Below, piece after piece: positions 37,954 through 48,686 of a stretch of 64,000 nt of DNA. Position 1 is the stretch's first letter; every line of letters starts with the position of its first letter. The DNA comes from Sugiyamaella lignohabitans (Eukaryota > Ascomycota > Dipodascomycetes > Dipodascales > Trichomonascaceae): positions 248,001 to 312,000 of the forward strand of contig NC_031674.1 in the NCBI RefSeq assembly GCF_001640025.1. Direction: 5' to 3'. The position numbers and the translations under genes are program-made. The notes under the pieces are model-generated. The model did not search any database. It worked only from the letters and a program-made list of their open reading frames with translations, and was not told the DNA's origin.

Positions 37954-40062
37954 TTAACATGAATATGGTTCCTCGAAATAATCTATATGGTAGTCGCTCT
38001 TATACATATTGTGTACAAAGGTATATCGTGCTCTGTCGATAAAAGTAGGTGGACCACAGGAACATATCGCAATTGAACCTGAAGCATGTTTTATAAAGTT
38101 GGCAATTTCCTTTTGGAGTTCTGGACGTCCACCTGTAATAAAAGCCAACTGATAGTTTGAACCACAGCCATAGTCCAACGCTTGCGACCCCACAACTCCT
38201 TGAACCCCCGCTTCAATGTCTAGCGGAGAGCATGGCTTTGCTCCACAATCATTCTCAAATAATGCTTGTGAGATGTAGATTTGTAGTTCTATACTTTTTG
38301 GCCATGAACGCAAGTACAGTATTTCCTTCGAAAACCAGTTCAACGGAGCAGGACTACGAACAGCCCAGATTAATTTTATAGTACGAGAGCGATCTTGAAA
38401 GAGTAAACTTGTAACTTGAGAAAAAGCTGTGGTTATACCAGTACCACCTGCAACCAACATAACATTATCATAGTTGCTAAACTGACGAAAGCTTTTGTAG
38501 AATCCTTCCACCATCACTGGCATTGTTTTGGTCCTATTTTCTTGCTCGGAAAGAATACTCATAATTTTGTTTGTTGAACCAGCTCTTTTTTTAATAATCG
38601 TATGTAGCTTTGTAGGGACAAGTGGATCTTGATAGACGGTAAATGGATGCGACTGCCAGAACAGATTTTTATGAAACACTCGGAGATACATATAAGATCC
38701 AGGTGCTAGCTTTTGTTTTAGGAAAGGGTTGTCAATGGTGACTCTATAAGTCTCATGATCGCAGTACTGAAACTCAGCTAAATTGTAAAAACCACATAGA
38801 TAGATCCGGACAAGTCTTAGTGATATGTCACTAAAATATATTCCAATGGTGAGATATACCCAAATCATCCAACCAAAATCTAGGCAGTGGTAGCAGAGGC
38901 TAATCAGAAATGCTACAAAAAGTAGCTTATGAAAGACAGAAAAAAATTCGTAAAACTTGCTTCGAACTATGCTAGAAGAAACAAGGAGAATCAAAATGGA
39001 GAGATAGAGAGCGATATTACCAAAACTCCAGTTGCGAATCTGCCAACGGAAAGAGACAGTATCACTGATTATTGCACACCAAGTGAAACAGATGGCATGT
39101 ATAGAGGCATGTAGAACTGTCACTCTTGCTGTCCAATGGTGATATACCTGGAATGTTTGATAGGACCAACCAGTCAAGTTTCGGGCGGGATTGTGACGGC
39201 TCGAAAATAGTACAATTAACGGCAACTGCGTAAAGCATATGATTCCAGTTCTATTGCCCAGGTATCTCAAGACTTGTTCCTTACGGTTGTGTATATATGG
39301 ACTAGGTGTGAAGGTCTGGTAAAACAAGCAGAGCGCCAATATGTTTAAACTTATATAAACAACAACGATGAGTGATTGGCCACGCGTAGGAGCTCTGATA
39401 GTAACAAACTTGAATATTCTTATAGGGCTGTTGTGACTTTCTCTAAACGTAGCAGGAAGGGAAATATGTCTCCTAATAGCCGTTAATACCTTGTTATTGG
39501 ACTGCCCTATAAATGTTTGGGAGTTTCCACAGTAATGTGCAACGGAAGCTGCTGATATGATGACCCCCCAATATATTAGGAGGCCAATTCCAAACAAGCT
39601 TCCCAGGTAGTATTGATGTTTTGCAGTTTCAGCAGCCAGAAATTGGACTCTAAAGGCAGCCTCATTGGTGTCTACCGGCTCATACAGGAGCTGGGATTTC
39701 TGTATTTCAGTCGGATTCCGTAAAATGCCCAATGAACTACTGTACAAGGAGTCCAGAGCATTGACTGAATGTTGAATACCGTAATTAGAACTACAAAACC
39801 TTCGAACATAGTTATAACCCCAAGAAATATCTTCTTGTCCGTGAGAGTGCCGGTTTACGCAATTGAGAACCGTACCTAAGAAAGCAGTGTTATTGCAACT
39901 GCATGACGAAATATCAACCTCATCACCACATCCAAAGTTCCATCCTAGTGCGCAATTCCAACAGCCAAATCCAAGCGCACTACTAATTCCCACTTTCTGG
40001 CATATCGCAACTGATACTGAGGTACTTATTACTAAAATCTGCTTGATAAAGGTATTTTTCAT
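37954..40062 (-). CDS. ferric/cupric reductase transmembrane protein (FRE family)
   Basis: FRE enzymes pass electrons from cytosolic NADPH through FAD and two hemes to extracellular Fe(III) or Cu(II). The 702-aa protein starts with a signal peptide (to about residue 22) and a Cys-rich extracellular segment. Several membrane helices follow; the bis-heme histidines are visible in YHHWTARVTVLHASIHAICF and VFHKLLFVAFLISLCYHC. The cytosolic part has the FAD motif QSHPFT, the NADPH motif AGGTGITTAFS, and the C-terminal CSCGPP. Domain order and length match fungal FREs. The sequence does not tell which metal or which S. cerevisiae paralogue; the Cys-rich N-terminus resembles Fre proteins of the plasma membrane. 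No intron is visible. Confidence 0.92.
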   Translation of the reverse strand: MKNTFIKQILVISTSVSVAICQKVGISSALGFGCWNCALGWNFGCGDEVDISSCSCNNTAFLGTVLNCVNRHSHGQEDISWGYNYVRRFCSSNYGIQHSVNALDSLYSSSLGILRNPTEIQKSQLLYEPVDTNEAAFRVQFLAAETAKHQYYLGSLFGIGLLIYWGVIISAASVAHYCGNSQTFIGQSNNKVLTAIRRHISLPATFRESHNSPIRIFKFVTIRAPTRGQSLIVVVYISLNILALCLFYQTFTPSPYIHNRKEQVLRYLGNRTGIICFTQLPLIVLFSSRHNPARNLTGWSYQTFQVYHHWTARVTVLHASIHAICFTWCAIISDTVSFRWQIRNWSFGNIALYLSILILLVSSSIVRSKFYEFFSVFHKLLFVAFLISLCYHCLDFGWMIWVYLTIGIYFSDISLRLVRIYLCGFYNLAEFQYCDHETYRVTIDNPFLKQKLAPGSYMYLRVFHKNLFWQSHPFTVYQDPLVPTKLHTIIKKRAGSTNKIMSILSEQENRTKTMPVMVEGFYKSFRQFSNYDNVMLVAGGTGITTAFSQVTSLLFQDRSRTIKLIWAVRSPAPLNWFSKEILYLRSWPKSIELQIYISQALFENDCGAKPCSPLDIEAGVQGVVGSQALDYGCGSNYQLAFITGGRPELQKEIANFIKHASGSIAICSCGPPTFIDRARYTFVHNMYKSDYHIDYFEEPYSC

Positions 40063-40476
40063 ATCGTTTCTTGCGATCTCTAGTTACGCCATAATTTTCA
40101 CAATAGATATAGATATAACTTTTTACAAGATCAGAAGGGCTATTTATCAGTAAGACTTAAGGACGCTTTATCGACAATAGATGCTTATTATGAGGCTAGA
40201 TTTCAGAAAAGGCATGCCTGCCCATTTACAGAATGATGCATTCTATCCTAATGCTGTTTTTTTACCCGAAAGAGAATCGACTATTTGTTAGCGAAAGAAA
40301 GTTATATATCGTCCCACCTTTTGTGGGCAAAGACGAAAGTACTCATAAGGAAGGAGTAAGAAATATATATGCTCACAGTGGAGAGAGCTTAACGATTGTG
40401 TTTGAGCACTGAGCTATATTACCTTATATTAAAATAAAAATAAATAAATAAAAAAGTATAACTGGGCCAAGTAAGC
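40063..40476. other. intergenic 414 bp between the ferric reductase and the C2H2 gene
   Basis: AT-rich; the FRE promoter. I recognise no specific iron-response site. Confidence 0.55.
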
Positions 40477-41481
40477 TTACCAGTCAGGCTCTAACCATCG
40501 GAGAACAATGTCATTAGAAGCCGAGCTTACGGATATTATCCTAGGACCATTTGCAATGATAGTAGTCTGATCTGGTCTATATCCATACGTATCCTCGCAA
40601 TAAAATTGCCCAGGTTTACGGATATTTGAAACGAATCTAGGGAAGTATTCATTTTCTGTAGGTGGGGTATCATCAACTATACCAGTAATTGGTAATGAGT
40701 TTACAGTCTCATCAAGGCTAACCGGAGAAACCAAAGACGTACATGAATCCCTGGCTGAATAGGACTCAAAGGCAGGTGGCGTAAGTTCTTCTTGTTTTAT
40801 AAGCGGGCCAGCTCCTGGACAGTTAGGCGGCCCGGGACTTGATATATACTCGGGACTGTCGATTGGCATAATTGAAATGTTGTCACTTGAATATATTGGC
40901 TGTCGAGGTACAACTTGTCTGAATTCATCTCTGGATTGTATATAATCTAGCGATGGTGGAGATGGATGGGCAGGATAAAATGTTGGTGTGTAGTTTAATT
41001 TAGAGTTCGTATCAGTGCCTCCCATCATGTTTCCAGGAAGTGTGACAGGATCAGTGGTGGAGAGATGCTGGTCTGGTAATGGTGTGTCGGTTAATGGTGG
41101 TGAGTTTGCACTTTGGACATACTCCTTTGAAACTTTAGGTACCCTGCTCTTTGCTGATAGCTTACCAGTGGCGATGAACTTTGAAAAGCATCTTTCATAA
41201 TGACGCTTTAAAATGTCACTTCGACAGAAGGTATCTCTACAAATGTGACATACGTGTGGTCTATAACCCGTATGCTGTCTATTGTGTCTTCTTAAATGTT
41301 TGAAATGAACATATGATTTCTGACAAATAGGACACTCATATTTTCCAGAGTCATTTTTATAAGATTCAACCTGTAGCCGGTATAAATTCTGAATGGCATG
41401 TTTCTTAGATTTCTCTTCATATTTTGTAACTAGCAACGATAGCAGCCCAGGAGGAATTGACTGTTGGACATGGGAAGACAT
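40477..41481 (-). CDS. C2H2 zinc-finger transcription factor, two fingers
   Basis: Two adjacent classical fingers at about residues 54-97: CPICQKSYVHFKHLRRHNRQH, then the linker TGYRPHV, then CHICRDTFCRSDILKRHYERC. The first ends in the usual two histidines. The second ends H-x4-C, a variant common in fungal regulators of this type, in which the pair of fingers sits near the N-terminus. The remaining 230 residues are Pro/Ser/Thr-rich with acidic patches and look like an activation region (ELTPPAFESYS). The N-terminal helix (IPPGLLSLLVTKYEEKSKKHAIQNLYRLQ) is not recognised. 334 aa. Target genes are unknown. It stands next to a ferric reductase, which by itself is weak evidence for iron control. 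Confidence 0.85.
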   Translation of the reverse strand: MSSHVQQSIPPGLLSLLVTKYEEKSKKHAIQNLYRLQVESYKNDSGKYECPICQKSYVHFKHLRRHNRQHTGYRPHVCHICRDTFCRSDILKRHYERCFSKFIATGKLSAKSRVPKVSKEYVQSANSPPLTDTPLPDQHLSTTDPVTLPGNMMGGTDTNSKLNYTPTFYPAHPSPPSLDYIQSRDEFRQVVPRQPIYSSDNISIMPIDSPEYISSPGPPNCPGAGPLIKQEELTPPAFESYSARDSCTSLVSPVSLDETVNSLPITGIVDDTPPTENEYFPRFVSNIRKPGQFYCEDTYGYRPDQTTIIANGPRIISVSSASNDIVLRWLEPDW

Positions 41482-44167
41482 GGTCTATTATAATTGAATA
41501 TTTGCTAGCAAGCCGAACGTGTAGGATGACGGTTCATGAAATTCGAGATCCAGACACTTAAGTTAACCAAAAATGAGGAATTAAGATAGTCCGCTATATA
41601 TATATATATACATAAGTACTTCCATCAAACCATTTCTCCCGGTTCTAAGAGATCTCTGTGTGGGTTATCAATGGAAGCAACGCAAAATTCCGATTGTTTA
41701 GAATTCAAGAAAGGAGAGTGATATAAGACACATTGAGCTAAACACTGTTAGACTTTTAATTCCATGATGTAAAAAGAAACCTTCACAAGCTATGTAGAAG
41801 CTTAATGTTAATTGTTCAACTCTATTCAAGTAAGCCTGTTTCGGTTGGTTGGCGCGCCATCAATGTGATCTAAAAGTAGTAGCAAGACAACACCAAAGAT
41901 CAAAAGAAACCTTCCTAATACTCAAGATGGAGAGATAATAGGTAAAAAAGAAATAAGTGCGGCAACTAAGTAGGGTCAAATGTACGATTGAGGAATCCAA
42001 GACATAGTGTCATAATGCTCTTTACAGTGGCTCGGGTGTCTGTATGTTACATAATAACTCCAAAGGTAACAATGAACAAGAATAAAATAGAAAGGCTGGG
42101 TATCCATATCTCAATAGTACTGCAAGCATGTTCTGGATATACTTGCAAGCGAACAGGGCTAAGAAGCTATTCGCATTTAATGACTTGTTCTCCGATATGG
42201 TCAAACCCAAATACCATAGTAGCAGTTTCTATAGATGTCACAGAGAACTAAAAGATCAAGGACAAGTGAAATAGGTTGATCGTCGTTTGTAATGTACTGG
42301 AGTTCTAAGGAAGGCATAGATGATCTGGGAATATCATTGAATCACACTACAGTATAAGGAAGGCTTGTCGAACCTAGTGGACTACAGAAATGGTAATGGA
42401 ACGTTAGAACTGCAGATACCTTGGGCTAATGTCCCCTTTTTGGGGTCTTTCCATGCGTAAATAGCTTTTTGGTGAAGAAGGAACCAGCCTGTTTTGTCTA
42501 TGCATCTCTATTCAGGAGTTGAACTAAGTTAACTTTCTGCAATTTAGATTTGAATGTATGTTTTGTTTCCAGGGTTATTATGCAAAATGGATTATTATTC
42601 ATCGTACAGATTCTCTTTAACTGTACAAACAAAAATAATCTGGCTATATGAGGGCAGTTGAGCAGCGCTAGTCCAAAGTGGATTATGGACAGGAGGATAA
42701 GCAAATGGTTTTGTTATTGTTTACCGGCTTCTTCGTGTTGACTATGGTACAGTCTCAAAAGGTTCAATGGTTGAATTCCAAACATTAGCCTGTATGACCT
42801 CTATTTTAATGGTTAGATTCTTTTCTTTCAGAATAGAAAATAAACAAAGCACATGATAGCTGCTTTCGGTTTTAACACAATGCTAGAGCTTTTAAATTTT
42901 ATTCAAAAAAGTAGACCTTGGAAAGAAGTTCAATGGAAAGAAGTATAGTTTGTAGAATATATTTTATTTTCTTATTCTGATGGAGAAGAAAATAAAAAGA
43001 AAACACAAAAAATATGGCGGGAAGTGCTGTTACAAAGAGGGTAATAAAAGTTTTGGAAGACCCGGTATTTTTTTTACCTGTTAAAGCAAAAAGAGCATCA
43101 TTGAGTACAGTAGCATGAGGGGAAAGGGAAGGGAATAACTCGGGTACTTTGAGCGTCGAGATCATGTATCACCTGTGGGGGTTACCAAATGAGATTGTCT
43201 ATCGAAGTATAAAGTTGGCCGTCAGGGTGTTTATGAAAATAATATGATTTTCAGTTCTTGTCATCTTGTCAAGTCTAGAACATAGCTCTAACTCTGGGTG
43301 AAGCAATCAATAGTCATTGTCATGGCTCACGATAATGACCAGTCTTGTAAGCTCATGCTGCTTAATAATGTGCTTTCATAATACTCCTGTTGTGCTGGCA
43401 ACTCTAAATAATTTTCAGCAAATAAGGGCGTTGTCCATTCCGTATCCAATCCGCATTGCTTCGACGTTTAAGAATGACGAGGGGTGCTACTCTCGAGCTT
43501 CGACTGCTGCTGTCCTCGGCTATGCAAATGTTAGTTCACGATCCAGATAGCATCTGATCTGTCATCTGGCATAAGGTTGCATAGAACACAGCAAGAGATA
43601 AACTAAATTAGGAAATGCGGCTATACTATCAGGATCAGGAACTTGTCGATAAGCAAGGTGGAGAAAGGGCATCTTGGTGCAGCGCTACATCATATTTAAC
43701 AATAATTACTGACAAAATCCATTATATCAAATCTAAGGCCATCAGAAAATGTGATTAAACAAAATAACATATTTATTATCAGCCAAATAATGCGATGTCA
43801 TTGTATCAGTCATGTGCACTCATTTTGCGCAGTACTGCTAGGTTAGGTTATACTTACAATATAGGAGCTAGTCTTCTACATGGCGCGGCGGGATTGTATC
43901 GTATATTATATAGAATATGCAAACTGACAACAGAGTACAAATACATATTGTATCTGTGATTTCTTTGTGGTCATTCTACGGGAGAGGAGGTTATATTTTA
44001 TTTAATCTTAAATACCAGGGATTAGTAGTATCTATTATCAGTGAACTACAAGAAGAAATCATTTGAGATAATTTTCCTCTGTTTTTTTTATAAAATATTG
44101 TTTATTGATTCATTTTTTATCGTTGATTGATCTGTTTTAAGGCGTTTTAATTGCATCTCATCTCTCT
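41482..44167. other. 2.7-kb gap between divergent C2H2 and OTU genes
   Basis: No recognised gene. It holds TA repeats (about 41597-41612) and one small minus-strand frame (42899-43165) described separately. Other open frames are short and random-looking. A long regulatory region or a non-coding RNA is possible. Confidence 0.5.
42899..43165 (-). CDS. possible small membrane protein, 88 aa
   Basis: I do not recognise a family. The frame begins with a true ATG at 43165 and reads MISTLKVPELFPSLSPHATV, then a hydrophobic segment (TFITLFVTALPAIFFVFSFYFLL, about 40-62) followed by HQNKK, and a second hydrophobic run near the C-terminus. The first 70 residues look protein-like; the last 20 are AT-rich and may be read-through past a missed splice site (CATCAGAATAAG). 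It lies alone in a large gap. Chance is a real alternative. Confidence 0.3.
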   Translation of the reverse strand: MISTLKVPELFPSLSPHATVLNDALFALTGKKNTGSSKTFITLFVTALPAIFFVFSFYFLLHQNKKIKYILQTILLSIELLSKVYFFE

Positions 44168-45631
44168 ATGGCCAAAAATCGGAAAAAAAACTGGCAGCAA
44201 GAATACGGACATGAAGCAGGTCGTTTGACAAGATCCAAGAGCCAAGCTCTCAAGAAAATTCTTGATACGCCTGGGGATAGGAATAATGATGATGAATTTC
44301 CAGTATTAAAGCGGTTGTCTCTTTATGCATCATCTATCAAAGGCGATGGCAACTGTCTGTTTCGATCATTTTCAGACCAGTATTATGGAGATAATGGAGA
44401 TAGACATCAAGAGGTTCGAGCTGAAGTGGTTAATTATATGAAGGAGCATTCGGACTATTTTGCATTGTTTCTAGAGGGATCAGGTAGTGGTAATGAATCA
44501 TGGCCTGCATATATCAAAAGAATGGCCAAAGACGGTGTATACGGAGACAACCTGGAGATTGTGGCCTTTGCTAGAAGATATGGAGTCAATGTAATGATTT
44601 ACCAGAATGATTTCATGTATGTTGTCAGTTGTCAGGAAGATGATAAGGAGAAAAATGGCGTGGTTCGTGACATCCACATTGCATATCACACATGGGAGCA
44701 TTACTCATCAGTGAGAAATTTAGCCGGTCCTCATAGTGGATTGCCAGAGGTACAACCGTCTTTAGTAGAAGGAGGAGGTGCAATAGAACCATCATCGGGG
44801 ACTAGTGATGATGTTCCAAAGTGGATGATGGATGCTATCAAGCGCAGTATCCCTTATCCTCCTACTGAACAAATGGAGAATCTCATTGTAAAGCTTTTCA
44901 GAAAGTACAACAACAGTCACGACTTTGGTCGTATAGTTGAGGAAATTATTATGATGGATAACGGCGACGGAGAGGTGAACTTCGACACGGATGTAGAGGT
45001 TGTCGATTCTCTGTCTGATATTGACAAACCGACCACAACATCAATGATTGATCAAGATAAAGTCACCAACGATTCGTCAGCGAAATCTATTCAGAAAGAT
45101 CAAGATACTTCGGTACAGGTAGCCAATAGTCCAGAAACCAGCATGGGGGTTGATGAGATCAACAGTAGCATGAGCAACAGTCCTGAAGATAGCAGCTCAC
45201 GATCTAGTTCGACGTCCAACACATCGTCCACAACAGTTGCATCATCTGTTGATGATGAGGGCGATGAAAGTAAAGGCGAAGCTAAATTATCAAATATCAA
45301 CGGTAAAAGAAACAGCAGTTTGCTTAGTAACGAATTGACAGAGGAAAGCGAATCGGATAGGACTCATGAAATAAGCGTTATACCTAGAAGCAGGGCCAAG
45401 AAAGATGCAGTAACAAACTCTGCGCCGAGAGTCAAACGATTGACAGCCCGGGAGAAGAAAGAGCGACAAAAGAAAGAAGCGGCCGAACGTAAACGGGCAT
45501 CAAAAATCAGTTCTGTTTCCGACCGATCTAGATCAACTACAGCAGGTCTGAGTGATACGTCATCGTCCACGACAACAGCGACTCCTTCTACTACGCCGTC
45601 GACGCCTGGAATCCGAACAATGTATATATGA
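44168..45631 (+). CDS. OTU-domain deubiquitinase (OTUD3-like)
   Basis: OTU proteases are cysteine deubiquitinases. The catalytic domain covers about residues 45-185: KGDGNCLFRSFSDQ gives Asp60 and Cys63, and IAYHTWEHYSSVRN gives the catalytic His178. The order and spacing match OTUD3-type enzymes. After the domain a short helical segment (WMMDAIKRSIPYPPTEQME and following, about 218-260) resembles a UBA-like helix bundle. The C-terminal 230 residues are Ser/Asp/Glu-rich and then strongly basic with KKERQKKEAAERKR (about 435-450), perhaps a nuclear or RNA-binding tail. 487 aa. Substrate is unknown. Convergent with the thioredoxin gene but separated by 1.26 kb. Confidence 0.9.
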   Translation: MAKNRKKNWQQEYGHEAGRLTRSKSQALKKILDTPGDRNNDDEFPVLKRLSLYASSIKGDGNCLFRSFSDQYYGDNGDRHQEVRAEVVNYMKEHSDYFALFLEGSGSGNESWPAYIKRMAKDGVYGDNLEIVAFARRYGVNVMIYQNDFMYVVSCQEDDKEKNGVVRDIHIAYHTWEHYSSVRNLAGPHSGLPEVQPSLVEGGGAIEPSSGTSDDVPKWMMDAIKRSIPYPPTEQMENLIVKLFRKYNNSHDFGRIVEEIIMMDNGDGEVNFDTDVEVVDSLSDIDKPTTTSMIDQDKVTNDSSAKSIQKDQDTSVQVANSPETSMGVDEINSSMSNSPEDSSSRSSSTSNTSSTTVASSVDDEGDESKGEAKLSNINGKRNSSLLSNELTEESESDRTHEISVIPRSRAKKDAVTNSAPRVKRLTAREKKERQKKEAAERKRASKISSVSDRSRSTTAGLSDTSSSTTTATPSTTPSTPGIRTMYI

Positions 45632-46889
45632 TTAGCCGATTTTTTATTTTTATTTTTTATGACATGGTTATATATTGAGATAATGAAGAATTTGCATGTG
45701 ATGACCCTGAGTAAGTAAAACTATAGATATCTTGTTAAGGTTAGAAAATTGTGGATTAGAACCGAGGATGTAGAGGTATAAAAGACACTAGGACCGTGTT
45801 AATTAAGAATTGGCTCGAGCGGGTCAGACAATTGCTAGGTATTAGTTGGTGACAATTCTACATCTGAGCCAATGGCCCACTATTAATATGTCAAAAGGAT
45901 GACCGCCCGCCTGTTAGCAGCATGTGGCCTCGACGCCTGATTGTTACGTGGATAATTCTGACATAGGGATGTCATGTTCGGTCATTTTTCGGTGGGTCGC
46001 CAATCGGGCAAAGGGTGCCAGTAAGCTCGTAACGGCTCAAACAGTGCCTAATAATAAGACCCCGGCCAAGATAAATAGGCGGTGAACCATTTAGAGAGGA
46101 AAGGGAGCTAAAGACTAATTAAGAGAGCACCGCAGACCGTGCACAGCCAGCGGTTCAATTAAAACGGTAACAGTAACGGCAGCGGCAGGGCCCATGCCAA
46201 TGCACTACAGATAAGTGAGAGACCAGAAAAAAGAGTCTCGACCAAATCTCAAAGTGATTAATGAGATTGAGACCCGGCCAATGCTTTTGAACAGGATGCA
46301 AGCTCAGTAAGTTCTGCAGCACGAGCTGTTAGTTACCGCTCGAGACAATGGTAATTGCAGCAGGAGAAGCAAAAGTAACATCTAAAATAGGTTACAATGG
46401 CAGCACAGGCCGCCGGGCAGCTCGGCGGGACCAACCTTGGCATATCGCCACAGAGGTAACTTCACGAGGAATGAAGTTTAATTAAAAGAACAAGAGTAGC
46501 TGCATTAAACCCAAAGTCAACGGCGGGGGAAAGGAACCTAGAATTCCAGCATACTTAAGCGCACTTGAGAACAATTGACCACCAATAGAATATTATATTG
46601 ATCAGTCATGATCGTGATCCCCGATAATTAACGTAAACGACAATTGAAATTAAAGTAATTTAACCATTGGCCAATGCACAATGCCCAGGATTGAATATAT
46701 ATGACCGAGCCATATAATATTCAAGAATGGCACACTCCAATGAGCGAATAATAAAATATATATCAAATCTAATCAATTAAACATAATAAAAAAACTAGTC
46801 CAATCTAATCAATTAAATAAAATAAAATAACACAGTAGCTTATTAAGAGCTAATCAACCTAAGTAGAAGATCAAACCATGATATCAATT
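45632..46889. other. 1.26-kb convergent gap between OTU gene and TRX3
   Basis: Unusually long for a space between two gene 3' ends in this window. No protein gene is seen. A hairpin (46233-46274) and AT-rich sequence near TRX3 are the only features noted. Confidence 0.5.
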
Positions 46890-47288
46890 TTAAGCAAGAT
46901 CCTTGACAACAGCGTTGATCTTGGCAATGTTGGCACCAACAACAGACTCGACCTTGACACCATTCTTGAAGAATAATAAGGTTGGCATGGCAGAAATCTC
47001 ATTCTCAGAAGCAACATCAGGAACAGCATCGACATCGACCTTGAAAAAGTGGGCAGAAGGAGTAGCGTCGGAGATTCTGTCGAGGACAGGTGAGATCATC
47101 TTACAAGGACCACACCAGGTAGCATAGAAATCAATGACAGTAAGGCCAGAGAACTTGATTTCCTCTTGGAATTGGCTGAGAGAAGTAATAGGGTTAACAG
47201 TCATTTTGTGAGCGGTTTTTGAAAAGTTTCTTGCAGAAAGATTACGAGTAATAGATCCTAGTGTTTGACGACGAGCTATAGAGAGCAT
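46890..47288 (-). CDS. TRX3: mitochondrial thioredoxin (Trx3-like)
   Basis: Thioredoxin reduces disulfides, here in the mitochondrial matrix. The first 28 residues are a presequence rich in Arg/Ser/Thr (MLSIARRQTLGSITRNLSARNF). The thioredoxin fold follows, with the active site WCGPC at 58-62 in VIDFYATWCGPCKM, the conserved DVDAVPDVASENEISAMPT (cis-proline in AMPT) and the end helix. 132 aa. An internal ATG (residue 29, MTVNPITSLSQF) could give a cytosolic form, since that would be a full thioredoxin of normal length; dual localisation from two starts is an inference. Identification is firm. Confidence 0.94.
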   Translation of the reverse strand: MLSIARRQTLGSITRNLSARNFSKTAHKMTVNPITSLSQFQEEIKFSGLTVIDFYATWCGPCKMISPVLDRISDATPSAHFFKVDVDAVPDVASENEISAMPTLLFFKNGVKVESVVGANIAKINAVVKDLA

Positions 47289-47771
47289 GTACGGGAAAAA
47301 GAGAATACCAGGTGTACCTATGAAGCGGCGTGCCTATTTATATTAAAATAATTATCTGCCTAAAATTGCTGTACAAGCCCCGTTATTATTCTAGAAGGGG
47401 CTGGTAAAAATACGCGGCTGATGACAAATGGTTTCGTTATGCCTATTACACATTCAGCTAACCCGCGGTCCAATCTTATGTGTATGTACACCCTCGATTT
47501 CACTGTCTGATCAAGCATTACATTCTCTAACGTAATCAGACTAACCCCCACCTGTTTCAGCCATTTACTCCCTTAACGAATAGCCGTCTGTCAGCCGGCC
47601 GCTCATCATTTCCATTATCTAAGCATTGGGAGTTTACCGCTTCACACCTGCACCACAACCCCTGTCCGTTCACTACTAGACTACAGTCAGGTTCCAGACC
47701 CGGCCGGACATTACTTCCGGCATGACGCCATGCGGGGTGCGACCCTGATTGTTATGACTGGGGGTGGTGGG

Positions 47772-48115
47772 TGCCTCCGGCAGCTGGGGCTTCGCCCCAG
47801 ACCCCGCGGCTCCTCTCGCTTTGCTCGAGTCGGCCGTTGAGGGTCCGCGGCAACGTCGAGTGCCGGTATACAAATTTGGGAAAGGGGGGGAAATTAAAGG
47901 AGAAGGAGGAGGAAGAGCGAAATGAGCCGCTGACTGATGTGCCGATCGACAGGGGCCTGCTGACTGAAAAGTCACTTTTGTCAGCACCGGCCGGTCGACG
48001 AATTCCAGCTCTACGGCCACTTCACCGCGCTACTTCCAATCCCCACGCCTGACTCGAGCTAAGCGAGGGAGCCGCGGGGTCTGGGGTCTGAGCCGAAGCC
48101 CCAGCCGCCGGAGGC
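47772..48115. repeat. GC-rich foldback element, inverted pair with 217-bp spacer
   Basis: Arms lie at 47772-47832 and 48050-48115; the right arm has an 8-nt insertion (TCTGAGCC) in the first hairpin. Outside the arms GGGTGGTGGG on the left faces CCTACCACCC on the right, so the dyad continues outward. Confidence 0.85.
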
Positions 48116-48143
48116 TCCTACCACCCTCCGCAGGGTCCAAGAG

Positions 48144-48151
48144 TCACGTGA
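48144..48151. promoter_or_regulatory. TCACGTGA box upstream of the RRM gene
   Basis: A perfect TCACGTGA, 84 bp upstream of the start at 48235. Confidence 0.5.
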
Positions 48152-48234
48152 AAAGTTTGGTGAAGATCTGAAGGCACCGAGTCGAAATTTGCGACATCGA
48201 CTGAAGCTGGCGTGATTATAGCAGCTGGTATCTA

Positions 48235-48669
48235 ATGAGTGCCTCGAAGACCACGATATATGTGTGTAAGTAGAGATTCAGGCAGGGCAGGAACAGTTTT
48301 GGATTGAGGCTGTTTGGCGATGCTTTGATGGGAGTTGAGTCACTAACAATTTGTTCAGCTAATCTAGACAAGAACGTGACGAAGGAGCATATCTACTCGC
48401 TGTTCCTTCCATTTGGACCAATTGTGGATGTGGTTCCCGTGACGGATCCTAAACACGGGTTCCGCGGGTCTGCTGATATCGAATTCGAGACGGAAGAGGA
48501 CGCTGCTGCCGCCATTGATAACATGGAAGGTGCCCAAGTGTTCGGCAAAACGCTCCACGTGCGACTGTCTCGCAAAGATCTCAGCGAAGGGGCCCCTCGG
48601 GTCGATATGAACAAGGCCCTGTGGGCACAGGACCACGAACAGGACCAACCGTCGACGGAACCGGAGTAA
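48235..48669 (+). CDS. small single-RRM protein resembling the RRM of PPIE/Cyp33
   Basis: Two exons: 48235-48265 and 48359-48669. The 93-nt intron has donor GTAAGT, branch CACTAACA and acceptor TTCAG and splits a serine codon 1/2. The 113-aa product is one RRM: TTIYVSNLDKNVTKEHIYSLF (RNP2 IYVSNL), FGPIVDVVPV, then GSADIEFE (RNP1 position) and EDAAAAIDNMEGAQVFGKTLHVRLSR. The phrase DAAAAIDNM and the overall match point to the RRM of the spliceosomal cyclophilin PPIE; no cyclophilin domain is present. The RNP1 lacks the usual aromatic residues (GSADIEF, not GFAFVEF), so RNA binding may be altered. Function in splicing is an inference from the family. Confidence 0.85.
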
Positions 48670-48686
48670 TTCTGGAGGATGGGGTG

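Larger units (their letters stand above)
47289..48234. other. divergent region between TRX3 and the RRM gene
   Basis: 946 bp, containing a GC-rich inverted pair (47772-48115) and TCACGTGA (48144-48151). No gene is seen. Confidence 0.6.
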
